Position numbers and translations under genes: made by a program. The notes beneath the pieces are model-generated. The model saw nothing but the letters and a program-made list of their open reading frames with translations, searched no databases and was not told where the DNA came from. Positions 22,939 to 34,625 of a stretch of DNA of 64,000 nt are shown one piece after another (the first letter of the stretch is position 1; every line of letters begins with the position of its first letter). The stretch comes from Lophius americanus. Taxonomy: Eukaryota > Chordata > Actinopteri > Lophiiformes > Lophiidae. The DNA lies in the NCBI GenBank assembly GCA_037951165.1, contig JBBDHG010000426.1:1-64000 (forward strand), written 5' to 3'.

Positions 22939-24230
22939 AATTCCCGCAGCCCAGATTCTGGCCTCAAAGCCGCTGGGGATCGCTGACATCTTGTTGCGAT
23001 CTAAAGCCTTTAAGTCCGTTACTCCCCCCTTTCGGGAATGTTTTTTCTGTAGGAAGTTTTGCGTTTCCATGACGGTAGTTTATTAATTAATTAGTTCGGG
23101 TTGTCATCCCGGGTCCGTCATCTTGATGAGCGATCCACTTCTGTTCGCAGAGGCTGAGCTAACCGGCATCTGTAAGCCATTTTAATTAGTGGAGGTTGCA
23201 CGGCGTAGCGTCATCTGCTCTTGTGCAAAAAAAAAAAAAAGAAGGAAAAAATAAACTTTGGCGATGGCGGCGGAGACATTACGCGGACAATGCTGGCAGC
23301 TGCTCGCCACTGGAACCCGATGAAGGCGCTCGGATGCCGCTGCTGCTCCGCCATACGGAGACGCAGATTAAACAAGCTGCCTCTCGCAAACAGTCAGAAG
23401 CGTTCTGATCTTATTTCGCTGGGTTTCGCGATAAGACGCTGCCGTTGGCTCGACATGCGGACGCTAAAACGGCGGAGGAGGATACGGCGAGGTAACGGTG
23501 TCACCGCTTCCCGCCGTACCGTTTCTCTCACAGTGATTCTGGATTAAATCGTGTATTTTATTTTTTGGGGATGGTTTCATTGTGTTTGGTTGAACTGGCA
23601 TGAAGCGGGTCTCCCCTGAGACGCTTCCTTATTCCAAACACTGATGCGGCGCCAAGGGACCCGAAGCCGAGGTGGGATCTGCTTTGCGAAAAAGGTTTTC
23701 TGGATGTGATTTATGGAGGTTTAAATGGAACAAACTTGTTTTTTTCTGGAGATCATGAGGACAACGTTAGTGATATGTCTTTTAATTAAATACTTTAAGG
23801 AGAAAAAAAGCCCAAACCTACCTCTGAACCTACTTTTAAACAGACATTGTTGCGTCATTTCCTGTTCCCCTCCAGAATAAAACATCAAAGGAACGAGAGC
23901 CGACAGTAACGAAGGTTAAAGAAAATTGTCTGACTTTTTTGCCAGCTTCTAAATCTACCGACAACTCCAACAAACTCTCTGAGTATCTCTCGGATACTCA
24001 TATAGCCACTCGTCTCCTGCACCTTCCACTTCAGCGTCTCTGTTCAGCCCACTGAGCCACCAGCTCCACACCCAAATGCACATCAAAGGAATCAAAGGAA
24101 CTCTTGAAACTGAGCCCCAAACTCCAGTCCGAAAGGAACATCAAAGGAACAAAGGAAGCAATAGGCAAATTGTGACGTCACTCCTCCAAATGACTTATTC
24201 ATTTATTCTATTTAAACTCTATGAAACACG
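22939..24230. other. Unique sequence
   Basis: No gene recognised. 23100-23560 is G+C rich. 23820-24160 repeats ACATCAAAGGAAC-type phrases several times, a short degenerate repeat. Confidence 0.4.
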
Positions 24231-24362
24231 TAACGTCACCAAAATGTAATCACTGCTAGGAAATGACGAAATCTACCTCTGGGCAACATTTCATGCAAAT
24301 CTGTGCAGTAGTTATTCTGTTATCCTGCTCACAAACAAACAAACAAACAAACAAACAAACAC
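24231..24362 (+). repeat. LINE-like 3' tail ending in an ACAA microsatellite
   Basis: ATTTCATGCAAATCTGTGCA, then GTAGTTATTCTGTTATCCTG and (ACAA)n from 24331, match the typical 3' end of fish non-LTR elements that finish in ACAA repeats. Only the tail remains, as expected for 5'-truncated LINE insertions. No clade assigned. Confidence 0.6.
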
Positions 24363-24734
24363 ATAGGAGGGGAAACTACAACTACTTCCTGAGCGGAGGT
24401 CGCAATCCCGACCTTTTCCGCTCGTTGGTTAATTTAAGTAAAGTCATTCCTAGCATAGCATAGCTTAACTTAAATCAATAGCATACACAATATACATTTA
24501 AAATGACTACAACTATAAGGGGAATAATTTGTATAACCTTTGTGTTTAAGGACAGATGAGTCCTAAAATAATCTAATTTCGGCGTCGATAAAATTGTACG
24601 TGTTACTCTGTGTGAGTTAAATGTGATTAAACACCGAATAAAACCATATTCTTATCTTCTCTTGATTTGTTTTAAGATTATAAAAAAATTTTTATTTATA
24701 TTGCAGTAACACTAAAAAAAAAAAACGATCAGTG
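24363..24734. other. A+T-rich unique sequence
   Basis: No recognised feature. Confidence 0.4.
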
Positions 24735-24995
24735 AATTTTCTCGGAAATTCTTTGATAACTACTGGATCAAATTTAATATAAATACCACAAGATTCATAT
24801 TATCTACACAGTTTTTGTGGGACAGGACCGGTAGGACTCTCCATTTGGACCAATCCAGCCAAAACCGGATTTTGATCCCATACAAGTATTTTGCTTAAAA
24901 AAAATACCTAATACGTCCACTAGGGGTAGCGATACGCACATACTACAACTTTTGGCTGTGTCATAAATCCGTGTTTACAATAAATTTAGAATTTG
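24735..24995 (-). repeat. Interspersed repeat family B, minus-strand copy
   Basis: Its reverse complement aligns with 4745-4990: the GTGGACGTA block, AAATGGAGAGTCCTACCGGT, then CCTGTCCCACAAAAACTGTG and a GGTAT-containing stretch. Confidence 0.65.
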
Positions 24996-25164
24996 GCCCA
25001 ACTAGAGGAATAGAAGCCAACTTACGACCCGTTTGAGAAGAACGAGTTAAACTGAAAAGAGGAAGATTTAATTCTTGGCTTTTATTGGGTTTCAGACCGT
25101 AGAACCCACGGACCTCAAGTTACGAGCCGGTGCACGCCGTACTTAAAAGTTCAGAGATTTCGGT

Positions 25165-25320
25165 GGGAGAGAGGCCGTACAGGGCCTTAAAAGTAATCAG
25201 TCAAATCCTTAGAATCTATTCTTGAACGTACCGGGAGCCAAGAGGCTGAAATAATAGTGATGTCATCAAGCCTCTGAGATTAACCAGATGAGTTCTGGAG
25301 CCCATTGATGGATTCGCGTT
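25165..25320 (+). repeat. Common fish interspersed repeat fragment
   Basis: GAGGCCGTACAGGGCCTTAA, AAGTAATCAGTCAAATCCTT, AGAATCTATTC and CGGGAGCCAAGAGGCTGAAA follow the order of a widespread fish repeat. That repeat reads, with gaps, ACAGGGCTTTGTAAGT, TTCTATTCTGAATT, GGGAGCCAGTGCAGAGA and GTGATGTGATC. The element class is unknown to me. Confidence 0.5.
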
Positions 25321-25637
25321 TGTTAAAAGGCTCCAAATATCTCCTTAAACGCATCCTTCCTCCACCTCAGACTAGTACGAGTCTGTTTTTTTTTGCCCAA
25401 CCTGTTGCAGACACTCTTTCTCAGGACGAGTAAACCCCTGAGTCGCGAGCAAGTGTCGCCGGGGCGACGGCGAAATAAGAAAAGGTGATTGGATTGTGTG
25501 GCGGCACAGCTTGTACCAATTTCCAGAGTTAATGGGAAATTTCCCCCTTTCCTGTCTTGTTGTGTTTCGCTGGTAGACGCTGAGCATCATCGCAGGCGGC
25601 ACTTGGTGTGTTTTTGCGGCCCACGGCAGAGTCGGTA

Positions 25638-25671
25638 AACAACAACAACAACAACAAAAACAACAACAATA
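25638..25671. repeat. CAA trinucleotide microsatellite
   Basis: About 11 CAA/ACA units with one AAAAA interruption. Confidence 0.93.
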
Positions 25672-25694
25672 ATCTCCGACCTCAGCCGGTGTCT

Positions 25695-25750
25695 CCGAGC
25701 GTCTCAGCGAGCGTCTCAGCGAGCGTCTCAGCGAGCGTCTCAGCGAGCGT
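25695..25750. repeat. 12-bp minisatellite
   Basis: About 4.5 copies of GAGCGTCTCAGC. The 12-bp unit keeps frame, so it appears as Leu-Arg-Arg-Ser on the minus strand. No gene is implied. Confidence 0.95.
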
Positions 25751-26727
25751 GAAGACACTCTGGCGTGGACAAACACGGCCGTCCCCCTGATGTGGCGCCA
25801 ACACCAGCATCCATCGCTGCGATCACCCCCTCCCTCCTCCCCCTCCCTCCCCCAAGACAGCTCAGAGAAACAAACAGCGACAGGAAGTGTGGCGCTTCCC
25901 AGACTTTCATCTGCTGTCTGCGCGTCTCAACATCTGCTGGGACGTGTCTCCCTTTCGGCCCGTCTTCCCCGGGAGGGAGCGCCGAACGCACAAACGCCTC
26001 CGTCAAAACAAACGCCGGCGCCTGTAATGAATGCAGATAACGGCGCCGATGAGACAGATGGGCTTTGTCTATGCGGCGCGCCGATATCTCTCCTGAACAA
26101 ACTAATTATCCCGTTAATGACGCTTCATTACGCCGTTATTAGTTTATTTTGCAGCGCCGACATCCTTTTTTTTTCTTCTTTTAAGCACGTTTTTATGTAT
26201 TTCTTTTAGATTTATGTCCCGCCGTGACCTCCACCGGTAGGTCTTTCCTAAGGCGGCGGCAGCTCAAGGCGCATGCAGCTTGGCGTTATCGGACGAGGCA
26301 GGTGACAAATGTGGAAGTGTTCACCCGCGAGCCTCGATTAATCTCCCAAACGACGCCGGGCCTAATGGGCTGAGGACTTTAAGAGAGGAGACCGGCGCTC
26401 TCTGTTCTTCCTCCTGGACGCGGGCAGAGAGTGATGTCACATTGCAATCAGATCGCTCCTCGCCCCTCCTGCCATCTCTTGCACCACTGTTAATTCCCCC
26501 GTGTGGACAGCCATGGAATTGCATACTCATTGGGGTCATCCGGGGTCACGGGGTCATCCATGAGCGTGGTTGGAGAATAGAACGTCTGTATTCTGCGTGC
26601 ATTCATCATGTGTTTGTACATGATTTTTCAGAGCTTACAGAAATGGGCAAATGGAGCAGTACCGGTGGAGGTCAGAGGGGGGCAGTGTGGCCAAGATTCA
26701 CCAAAGAGACTAAAAAAAGTATTCGTC
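25751..26727. other. Unique sequence, candidate conserved noncoding block
   Basis: No gene called. 26020-26170 has several homeodomain-type sites (CTGTAATGAATGCAG, AAACTAATTATCCCG, GTTAATGACGC), which suggests regulatory DNA. A 175-codon plus frame (26280-26807) ends inside a family A fragment and is not supported. Confidence 0.3.
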
Positions 26728-26807
26728 ATATTTCTGAAAAAAACTGGAATATTATGGAATCGTCGTCAAGTCCGACGCAGCCCCTTCGTGTTAACGCGAT
26801 AACGTAA
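26728..26807 (-). mobile_element. Family A modular element, terminal fragment
   Basis: GCCCCTTCGTGTTAACGCGA is the reverse complement of the right-end region seen at 33240. To its left, ATATTTCTGAAAAAAACTGG may be a decayed terminal repeat. Confidence 0.5.
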
Positions 26808-26842
26808 AAATCTTAATGTAAAAAGGCCATTTGACTAGATAA

Positions 26843-26895
26843 TGTGGGTCCTTGAGCGAGACCCTGAAGCCCCGCCTCCCCAGACTCGGTTAAAT
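26843..26895 (+). repeat. SINE-like fragment
   Basis: GTCCTTGAGCGAGACCCTGA then AGCCCCGCCTCCCC matches the core of the short repeat at 10095-10235 in opposite orientation. Confidence 0.45.
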
Positions 26896-27560
26896 GCAGA
26901 CAATAGAACAATATAACAATGTTATAATTATAATAATAATTTGTGTTTTTATGTAAAACTTACTGTATGATGATTAATTATTGTTATCAATTTTTATTTA
27001 TGTATTCATTTTTGTTTTATTAAATTGTTTTTATTTCACAACAATTATACAAGACATGAAAAGAGAAATGCAAAGGGAACTTTTTTTTTTTTTACACTTA
27101 TTTTCACCTAAACGGAACTTTTCAGAAAGAAAATACAATAATTTATTTTCATGTGTTTTTTTCTGGCAAATAAGTCATGCTTGAACAAAAAAAATGTATA
27201 TTATGAAAAATGTACTTTTCCATTTTATTATAAATAGATTATGAGACATTTATAAATGTCAAATGGCTTAAAAATTTACGTATTTAAGAAGAAGAAGAAA
27301 AACAAGACATGCAAAGTGTTATTTAATTTTTTTAATTTATTTATTAATCACAATTTCAAATTTCAACTCGAGTTATATAAAAAAAACACATTAAAATCTG
27401 TCAATTTTCTCTTGGCTCAGGTTTTACTGGGATACAATCGACATATGAACCGGACCTTTGGACATACTGACTGGATTTATATATATATATATATACATAA
27501 ATGAATAAACTTCTGCATAAATTCACGTATGATCAGCTTTTCGTCATCCTTCCCTTTCTT
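26896..27560. other. A+T-rich sequence
   Basis: Low-complexity A+T-rich DNA with a short TA run at 27480-27495. No gene. Confidence 0.5.
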
Positions 27561-27745
27561 ATTAATGACACAGAATTAAAAGCCTGATGCAAAAAGGAGC
27601 AAGAAAACTTTTTCAAATTGAGGTCCTCGGCTAAATCTTCCGGTTCCGTCGCTCGTAATGATGCTCAGTCCTCGGCGCTGCCTTGGAAACCTGTGATTTC
27701 ATCACCCAGCAGAGGAAGAAAGAGAAAAAAGTTCAACCTGAGAAT

Positions 27746-27747
<2 letters not shown>

Positions 27748-27824
<77 letters not shown>
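27748..27824. repeat. GA microsatellite
   Basis: About 38 GA units with one GG interruption near 27778. Confidence 0.97.
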
Positions 27825-27826
<2 letters not shown>

Positions 27827-28639
27827 AAGGTTCCTGCCCATCCATATGGCTTACGGAGGGAAATGCAATAACGTCGCTTCAGCAATACGGTCGGGCGAAA
27901 AAGCCTCCAAGTCAGCGTCTCCTGACTCCCAGGTCTGATGAGGACTTCAATATCAGCTCTCTGGACCCGCCCGCATCTGCACACCTCTCAGCGCCTGATT
28001 AATGCCGCCGCACAGAAACAGAATCTTCCCGTTCGATCGTCAACGGGAACATTAACAGATCCCCCACTTGAGTGGAGGGGAAGCCGGGAGAGCAGTTTCT
28101 CTCTGGGAACTTTTTGTGCCGCAGGAGGTTAACCAATTTGGCGAATGTCAGGACGGACGCGGACCGCGGCAGAGGGAGGGCCGGCTGAGGGTCGGGCGAG
28201 AGCAGGGACTGTGACATTTGCTGACACGGCGGTTCTGAGCGAAACCTCTACAGAGCCGCTGCCGGAAAAGACTTTCATAACCTTCCACCTCCGCCTTGAT
28301 GTGGTGAAAGGGGGCCTGGGGGGATGTTGGAGGGAGGAGAGCGTGTCCGTTTAATTGAAGGTTAGGTCACCTTTGACCCGCTGGCTCCCGGCGCTTGATA
28401 AAGAAAATGCGTTCAGTTCATGGTACCGGCCGCTATTCTCTTGAGATTTCAATTTGGCCGACCGGTGGCGGTGGCGTGAACCCGGGGGGCCTCAACGAGG
28501 CGACGGAATATCCCGAGACGCCCCTGGAAAAGCTCTCAAAGAGCACAAACATCCCATAATGTCCCTAAAAAAGGAACAATCCGGTCATAGTTTAGGGTAA
28601 CGACGCGTGAGAATGGCGGGCGGCTACAGCCCAGTTGGG
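27825..28639. other. Unique G+C-rich sequence
   Basis: No recognised gene or repeat. Confidence 0.4.
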
Positions 28640-28760
28640 TCGACCCCCCAGCCAAACGAAATTGGGGGTTCGATCCGAGTCACATCAGAGTCTCCATGGC
28701 TTTGAGCGAGGCTTCACAGGTGACGCCCACCGCTCCTCAGGTGTGCGTCATAATGATAAA
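28640..28760 (+). repeat. SINE-like repeat with B-box-like motif
   Basis: GGGGGTTCGATCCGAG (B-box like), then GAGTCTCCATGGCTTTGAGC, GAGGCTTCACAGG, CCCACCGCTCC and GTGTGCGTC follow the same order as the repeat at 10095-10235. Probably a decayed tRNA-derived SINE or a related short repeat. Confidence 0.5.
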
Positions 28761-29037
28761 CACGGATAATTAGAAAATACCTTATCAATACATCGGACGA
28801 AAAGTCGGGGAAGTTGTGGAACGATCGCGGTTTTATCGTGAATTTCCGTCATTGGCCAGAATGAGAAAAGAGGAAAGTTCGGCCTAGTTTTACAGAAACT
28901 CCGGTGAGGGTTTAGAAAAGTGAGTCCAGCCTCTGGGAAAAGATGGATCTCCAGCTGGAGAGCTCAAATAGTGAAAGCCAGAATTCATCAGCCACCACCT
29001 CCACCAGGATGGTGCCTGGCGTTAGACCGAGAGACTC

Positions 29038-29070
29038 TTGGAGAGGCGGTCATAATCTTATGGCTCATTG
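29038..29070 (-). mobile_element. Possible Tc1-like transposon end
   Basis: GGCGGTCATAATCTTATGGC resembles the terminal region of the Tc1-like family (GTGGTCATAATGTTATGGC type). No internal sequence of the element is clear next to it. Confidence 0.35.
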
Positions 29071-29350
29071 TCATGTACCAGGAATGGCTGTAAGTCACTA
29101 AGGTACAAGGCCTTTTTTCTTCTGATGAGTTTCCTCCTCCACCCCCCCGACCCCACCCCCCCTCGCCCCACGTCCCGATTTACGTTCCGTAATGAACTCA
29201 CCTGCTGAATTCTCACGCAGCGGGGGGAGACCACTGAGACAAGAATGGGGGTCAGGGTCCGATGTCGTAACGCCATAAAGGAGCGCTTCATTCGTATTTG
29301 CCCCCTTCTTTAAATTACACTCTCAATTAAATCCTTTTCTTCTTGCCCCA

Positions 29351-29429
<79 letters not shown>
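29351..29429. repeat. GT microsatellite
   Basis: About 39 GT units with one GC interruption near 29378. Confidence 0.97.
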
Positions 29430-29430
<1 letters not shown>

Positions 29431-30292
29431 TTTACACTCACCATTCATGTCTATCCGCTTGCCTTAATTAAAAAGCCGTGAGAACAAAGCAGTAGCCATT
29501 AATCAGACGGAGCGTCCCCCCCGGCAGAGGTGAGGGGAGCGCCCTGACAGCGCCGTCACACGGTGACATCATTCCCTTCGCCGCAGAACCGGGAGGCCGG
29601 ATGAGAGAGTGAGGTCAAACGATGTCATCGGAGATTTAAGAGGATATGAAGGTTACGTGAGACACGATATTCATTTGGGTCTGCGTGGCACAGATCCCAA
29701 ATCACTCTTCTTTAATGCGGGGGGGAAGAGAGGTCAGCGGGGGTCACGGCGGTTTCATGTCTTTCTGGGCCCGGAATCTTTTGAAGATCGATGTTGTCAG
29801 ATATCACGCAGAACTTTAAAGACGCTTTTGTAATGCCGGTTCATTTTCATAGCGGTCGGTTCTTATCGAGCCGGGGAACCTTCAGAGGGTGGGGGGGGCA
29901 GAATCTTCCCCCAATATTATTTTTTATCGGCGTTTGATAACGACGACGTTGCATAAATCCATATCCCTCCCTCTGCATCAGAACCTCCAGGCGCCGTGGA
30001 CCACAGCGTGACCCGCGTCGTTCCAGTCGATGCATTCCTTGCTCGCCTCGGAACCCACGGCGATGGTCGTCTTTAACGAGCGGCATTGTGTATTTATTCA
30101 TAAGACCCCGGCGCTGAAACTACAGAGGTACGCCCTACTCTCTGAATTTAAACGCGGTACCTGCGATCTCAGGTCACATGACGCTTTAAGATTAGTTTGA
30201 GCTCCTGTTCTCACACACGTTAGGAAAATACAAACGGAATGACCTTCAACAACGGCTGAAGTTTCGTTGTGATCATTTATTTAAAAATACCC
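29430..30292. other. Unique sequence
   Basis: No recognised gene. 29460-29510 (GCCTTAATTAAAAAGCC, CCATTAATCAG) is a weak candidate for conserved noncoding DNA. Confidence 0.35.
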
Positions 30293-30648
30293 TCTTTCGC
30301 CGCCAAAATATGCTCCGACTCATCAGGGCGTGGCCTCCAGCAGACGTCTGAAGGTGTGCCGGGGTTTCTGGCACCAGGTCGTCAGCAGTAGATCCTATAA
30401 GCTTTAGAAGTTTTGACCTCCGTGATTCGGACTTATTTGTCCAGAACATCCCACATAGATGCCGGGCTCAGATCCTCTCACTCGTCCATTTTTCCTTCTT
30501 CAGGCACATGAACGTCATGCATGAAATGTTCCCTCGCTTCTTATTACATCCCAGCCACTTTAGACCCCACCCCCAGGTGTCACGGTAACACGCTAATCCA
30601 TGCTATCGGCTTCATCTGTCAGTGGTTATAATGTTATGGCTGATCCCA
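30293..30648 (-). pseudogene. Tc1-like transposon remnant, C-terminal part and both outer regions
   Basis: GCCGCCAAAATATGCTCCGA, CTCATCAGGGCGTGGCCTCC, GAAGGTGTGCCGGGGTTTCT and GGCACCAGGTCGTCAGCAGT are the reverse complement of the transposase 3' end. TTGTCCAGAACATCCCACA is part of the DxxPIE-HLWDVL coding region. After an internal deletion, 30590-30648 is the other end (CAGTGGTTATAATGTTATGG). No usable frame remains. Confidence 0.8.
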
Positions 30649-31729
30649 ATGAGGACTACCTGTTGAAGGTTTTTCATTTTTCTTTAAATTTCAATTAATC
30701 TGAAGACCTGGTATGCTTCCTCACCTGAGGGCATCTCACCTAAAGGACTTCTGGTTGCTTAAACTAGTTGGAATCCGCCCCCCTGATGATTGGCAGCTGC
30801 CTCAGGAGCCGTTAGCCGTGATTCACAAACACGTCCACACGGACGACGCGTGACGAAACCACCCATTACTTCCTGAGAGCACCGGTTGAGGGGATGTCAT
30901 CGGGAAAATGAAGCCTCGTAGAACCCACTTGCCTTTGATTGCGCCCTCGCCGCTTGCGCCGTTGCGGCTATCAAGCTAGCGCGTGACACCGGGAGGCCTC
31001 TACGTGTCGCGTCGTCATTCCATTGATCCGCCACGGCTGAGCAGTAATTACCACTAATCCCAGTCAGAGGACAAGGCAATTTGTGTCGCGTCTCTTCGGG
31101 TCCCCCGTGGGCCCTTATCTGTTGGTTCATTAAAGAGGAAGACCTGACCCCCCGCGCCTCGCCCAGCGAAGTGACAGCCTTCAGAGAAACTGAGCTAAGC
31201 ATCAAACGCAGCCGGAGCTAAACCGGCTGCGACAGATGTGGGCCCACGCTTCTGCTTTTTTTCCCCGCACCCCCTCCGCGGAAGAAAGAAGAAGGCGCCG
31301 AGCGACAGCGGCGCTGATCGACAGCGGCGACGGCGGCGAGGTCCAGGACCTCAAGCTGGATACAAAGTGCGAATCTGATCGGGAGATACGACAATGCAGC
31401 AAAAACATCAGGCGAAACGCGGCTAAAGGGATTTTTTTTCTAAAACTCAGCCTGGGTGATTGTTTTTTTTTTTTTTTTTTTTTAAATGCTGCAGAGCTGA
31501 ACATCAATTACCAACTTCCTGTTAGCTGCCGCTGATTTACAGGCACTAAATGTTTCCCACCGTAGACTTGATGGGGGTCGGCGTGCCAGACGCGGTCCGC
31601 GCTCGACCTTAAGGGAAAAACATGAAAAGACGCGTTTTCTCGGCGTCGATACTCCGCTAAAGCCGGAGACGGGATCGACAGTTTTGTTTTAGAGTTATTG
31701 ATCGCTGCCGTTTCAGGTTATTCTGGTTC
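30649..31729. other. Unique sequence with T21 tract
   Basis: No gene recognised. T21 lies at 31463-31483. Overlapping frames near 30897-31535 on both strands show no domain. Confidence 0.4.
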
Positions 31730-32099
31730 GTGCTGCGCTTGAATGAAAGAACAACAAAGGGAAGCTTTGATGTTTTTTTTTTTGTACAATGTCCCTGTCG
31801 ATTTACTTATTCTGACTTTAAATTTTATTTTATTTTTTTAATTAAAAATGTGCTTTTTTTTTTTAATTATCCATCAGGCACATCATTTATTTTATGTATA
31901 AAAATAGTTTTTCATGAGCTGAACTCTTGTTGTGCTTAGAAAATACAATAAAGTTGAGTTATTGGTTGAAATCCTGCCCCTAATATTTAAATCAAATAAT
32001 AATAATAATATAAAAGTGAGATTACACTTTTTTTTTTTTTTTTTTAAATGATGCTCTTGTTTCATGCAACCTTCAAAGTGAACGTTTATTTTATTTTTA
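31730..32099. other. A+T-rich sequence with T tracts
   Basis: Low complexity, T18 at 32028-32045 and short ATA repeats before it. No gene. Confidence 0.5.
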
Positions 32100-32162
32100 T
32101 ACCAGGTCAAATTCCTTGTAAATGTGACTTTCTCGGCAATAAACCGTTTTTCTGACTCTGAT
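32100..32162 (+). repeat. LINE-like 3' tail
   Basis: AAATTCCTTGTAAATGTGAC, then CTCGGCAATAAACCG and CTGACTCTGATT, match the common fish LINE tail (AATTCCTTGTATGTG, CTTGGCAATAAAGCTGATTC). 5' truncated; no coding part remains. Confidence 0.6.
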
Positions 32163-32551
32163 TTAATTTTTTTTCACAGATTATATTATAATCCTTACTG
32201 CTATTGTTGATATTTACATCATAATAACTGAAATGATGATGATTACTATGAGTATAAACTATTATGCTAATAATGATGCTAACAGCGTCGGTAATATTAC
32301 AATTTTAATTCCCTTTAATCATTACGCAGTGATTAAACTGATACGGGTGACTCAGGGTAGTACCACCGGACACCACTAGGGGCGGTGTAGACAGAACTCA
32401 AGCAAAACACAGTAAATGTTTATGGACTTCACAAAGAGATGAGTTGACACCTAGTATTTAATATTCAAAACCGTGTTTTTATTCATCTCAATCTGACATC
32501 CCTTATTTTCCTTCATCCTGTAGAATGATACCTTGATATCTACAGGAGGGG
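32163..32551. other. Unique A+T-rich sequence
   Basis: No gene. Near 32371 is a CACCACTAGGGGCGGTG motif that resembles the family B block but is one G shorter. Confidence 0.4.
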
Positions 32552-32697
32552 CCAATTTGTTTTGGCCTCGTCGCGCCAACATGCTAATGTTCCGGCCTAA
32601 TTGCCTCCTTCCGGGCGGACCACTCGGCATGCTCTGGAGAATGCCGCTAGGTCGAAGCATTAGCATGTCGGTGCGACGAGGCCAAAACATAAATTGG
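32552..32697. repeat. Long foldback (inverted repeat, 38-40-bp arms)
   Basis: The left arm 32552-32589 and the right arm 32658-32697 are near-perfect reverse complements. They share GTTTTGGCCTCGTCGC and CATGCTAATG and differ by two substitutions and a 2-base insertion. The 68-base centre contains a smaller hairpin (CGGCAT and ATGCCG near 32627-32645). CATCTCAAT near 32484 and ATTGAGATG at 32702 may extend the stem. Either strand, if transcribed, would form a hairpin of about 146 nt. It could be a foldback transposon or a microRNA-like precursor. Confidence 0.85.
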
Positions 32698-32873
32698 TTT
32701 AATTGAGATGAGAGGATTAGCAACAGAATGTTGTTTGTGCTACCTTTTCATATTTGGATACTTATCCTTGGGTTTATGTATTTGGGCTATAGACAGATTG
32801 ATACATATCATTTGGACGCTATCACTTTAATAGAATATAGCTTAGATAAAACCAGACTCATGACTTTTCTGGC

Positions 32874-33287
32874 ATATCCCAGAAAAGTCCCAAATCCCCT
32901 GCGTTGTAGAAGCTAACGCCCCTGACTGAACTCCCCAAGTTCACGTTAAACTCGAAGTTGTCCCAAAAACTTTTGTTGGTAAAGAAAGCTCCTCTTGTGA
33001 GTGAAGTCTGAACTATTTGTGTAAATCCCATTATGTACAGGATAAATCTCCTTGAGTTGATTCATTTGGACCAGAACCGGACTAAATCGGACCACCGGTT
33101 TTTGGAGATAAAGCACCCCCTAGTGTCAGAACTATACAACCAACATTTTCCAAAATCACTCCAGGTCTTCCTCACACTGAAGTCTATGTGGGTAGAAAGT
33201 TTGAAAATGATCCGTGATATTGATTTTGAGTTATCGCATTAACACGAAGAGGCGGACGCGGCAATATCCCCGACTTTTCCGGGATAT
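32874..33287 (+). mobile_element. Family A modular element, best two-ended copy (414 bp)
   Basis: The left end ATATCCCAGAAAAGTC and the right end GACTTTTCCGGGATAT are inverted repeats over 16 bp with one mismatch. Order inside: AAATCCCCTGCGTTGTAGAA; a first module with CTCCTCTTGTGAGTGAAG (32989); AAATCTCCTTGAGTTGATTC; GGACTAAATCGGACCACCGG; a second module with CACCCCCTAGTGTCAGAAC (33114); AGGTCTTCCTCACACTGAAG; GAAAATGATCCGTGATATTG; GCATTAACACGAAG. No protein is encoded. Just left of the element, 32862-32872 is a reverse copy of its start, so it may abut another element's right end. No clear target duplication was found. Confidence 0.75.
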
Positions 33288-34467
33288 AATTAATGTTAGC
33301 ATTAATCACATGATTAATAATTATATATATTATGATAATAGTTTTTGTTAGCATGCAAAGCAGCGAGCTTGTCACTTACATCATCACGACCCCCATCTGA
33401 GGTCAGCTAACATCTCTCTACCGAGACCATTTCAGATTACTATCTATTTTTCTTGCTCTGCGGGACAAATCTTTTCGGACGGCTCCAGAAACTGAATTTC
33501 ACGGCGCCTCAACCAATCTAAACTTTACGTGTAAGGGCTAAGGGGCTTCTTTGTATTCCTACGTCTAATCCGTTACGGATATTGTATAAAACTAACTCAG
33601 AGGACAGTGATGAAGTGGATGTAGTCTCCAATGGGATAAGACTAATGTCTGGGAGGTGACTCCATCTGCGCCCTCAGCGTTCCCTCTAAACATTCGATAG
33701 TCACTTCCTGGACCTCCAACCCCCCGGTGGCGGATCGCTATCCTGGAGAATGCAGCCTCGAAGCAGCGGAGGGATTTCTGAAGTAAATATTAACCACTCT
33801 GATCCGGGAGAGGAAGCATCCCTTATTCCCTCGAACAAGAATCTTTCCAAGCACGGTGGAAAAAACATCATTTCTAATTCCTTACAGTGTTGAGCAAAGT
33901 TCATTTCCCTCCTGAAACACTCCTCACAACCGGTATTCAACAATTAAAGCAACCAGAACAGAAGATATCCTGCTTTAAAAAACCGCTAGTCCAGACTCGG
34001 AACAAAACCCGCTAACCACAAGCTAACCAGAGACATGCTAACTATGAAAAAACTGCAAAAATATGAACTTCAACTCAACCTCAAGTTCGTAGAACTTCCT
34101 TTCCAGCATTTAAAGTCAAATGGTTTAGAATCCTGCAAACAAATCAATTCTTCAATCAACGTTTCTTTTGGGAACTTTCGGACGTTTAATGCGTAAAAAT
34201 CTGTTAGCTTTGTCAGCTTGAGGACAAACGGAGCTTTAGTTAACGACATTATAAAAGCTAACTCACATTTAGCTTGAAACATCTCGATGTTTACATTGGA
34301 TTTCAAGAGGAAGCTGGTTTTTTCGTTAAAGGTTTGTGTGAACCATCCACCACCCCAACCTCCCCGATGCACGCCCAGACTTTCTCACTCTTTTTACTGC
34401 TTTGTCCTTGTTTTTCAGAAAAGTCCGAACCAAACTTTGTGTAGTCCTTGATCAAGGACACTTACGT
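33288..34467. other. Unique sequence
   Basis: No recognised gene or repeat. Confidence 0.4.
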
Positions 34468-34625
34468 ACCCCTTTTCCACCGGAAAGAACTTGGTGCTAG
34501 TTCAGTGCTGGTGCTAGTGCCAGTGCTTAGTTGGTTCAACACGCGCACCTCCTAAGAACCTGTTTGCTTTTCCATTGGCAAGGAGCCGATTCAGAGCCAC
34601 GCCGTCACGTAAAAATGTGAAAGTG
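34468..34625. repeat. Interspersed repeat with CTTTTCCACCGG motif
   Basis: CCCCTTTTCCACCGGAAAGA, then runs of GTGCTGGTGCTAGTGCCAGT, TTGCTTTTCCATTGGCAAGG and GAGCCACGCCGTCACGT, follow the order of a short fish repeat built on CTTTTCCACYGG. It is probably a non-autonomous DNA transposon, but I did not find its ends. Confidence 0.45.

Noticed and set aside
28668..28684. tRNA gene suggested by GGGGGTTCGATCC
   Set aside because: No cloverleaf or A box at the right distance. It fits better as the B box of a decayed SINE-like repeat.
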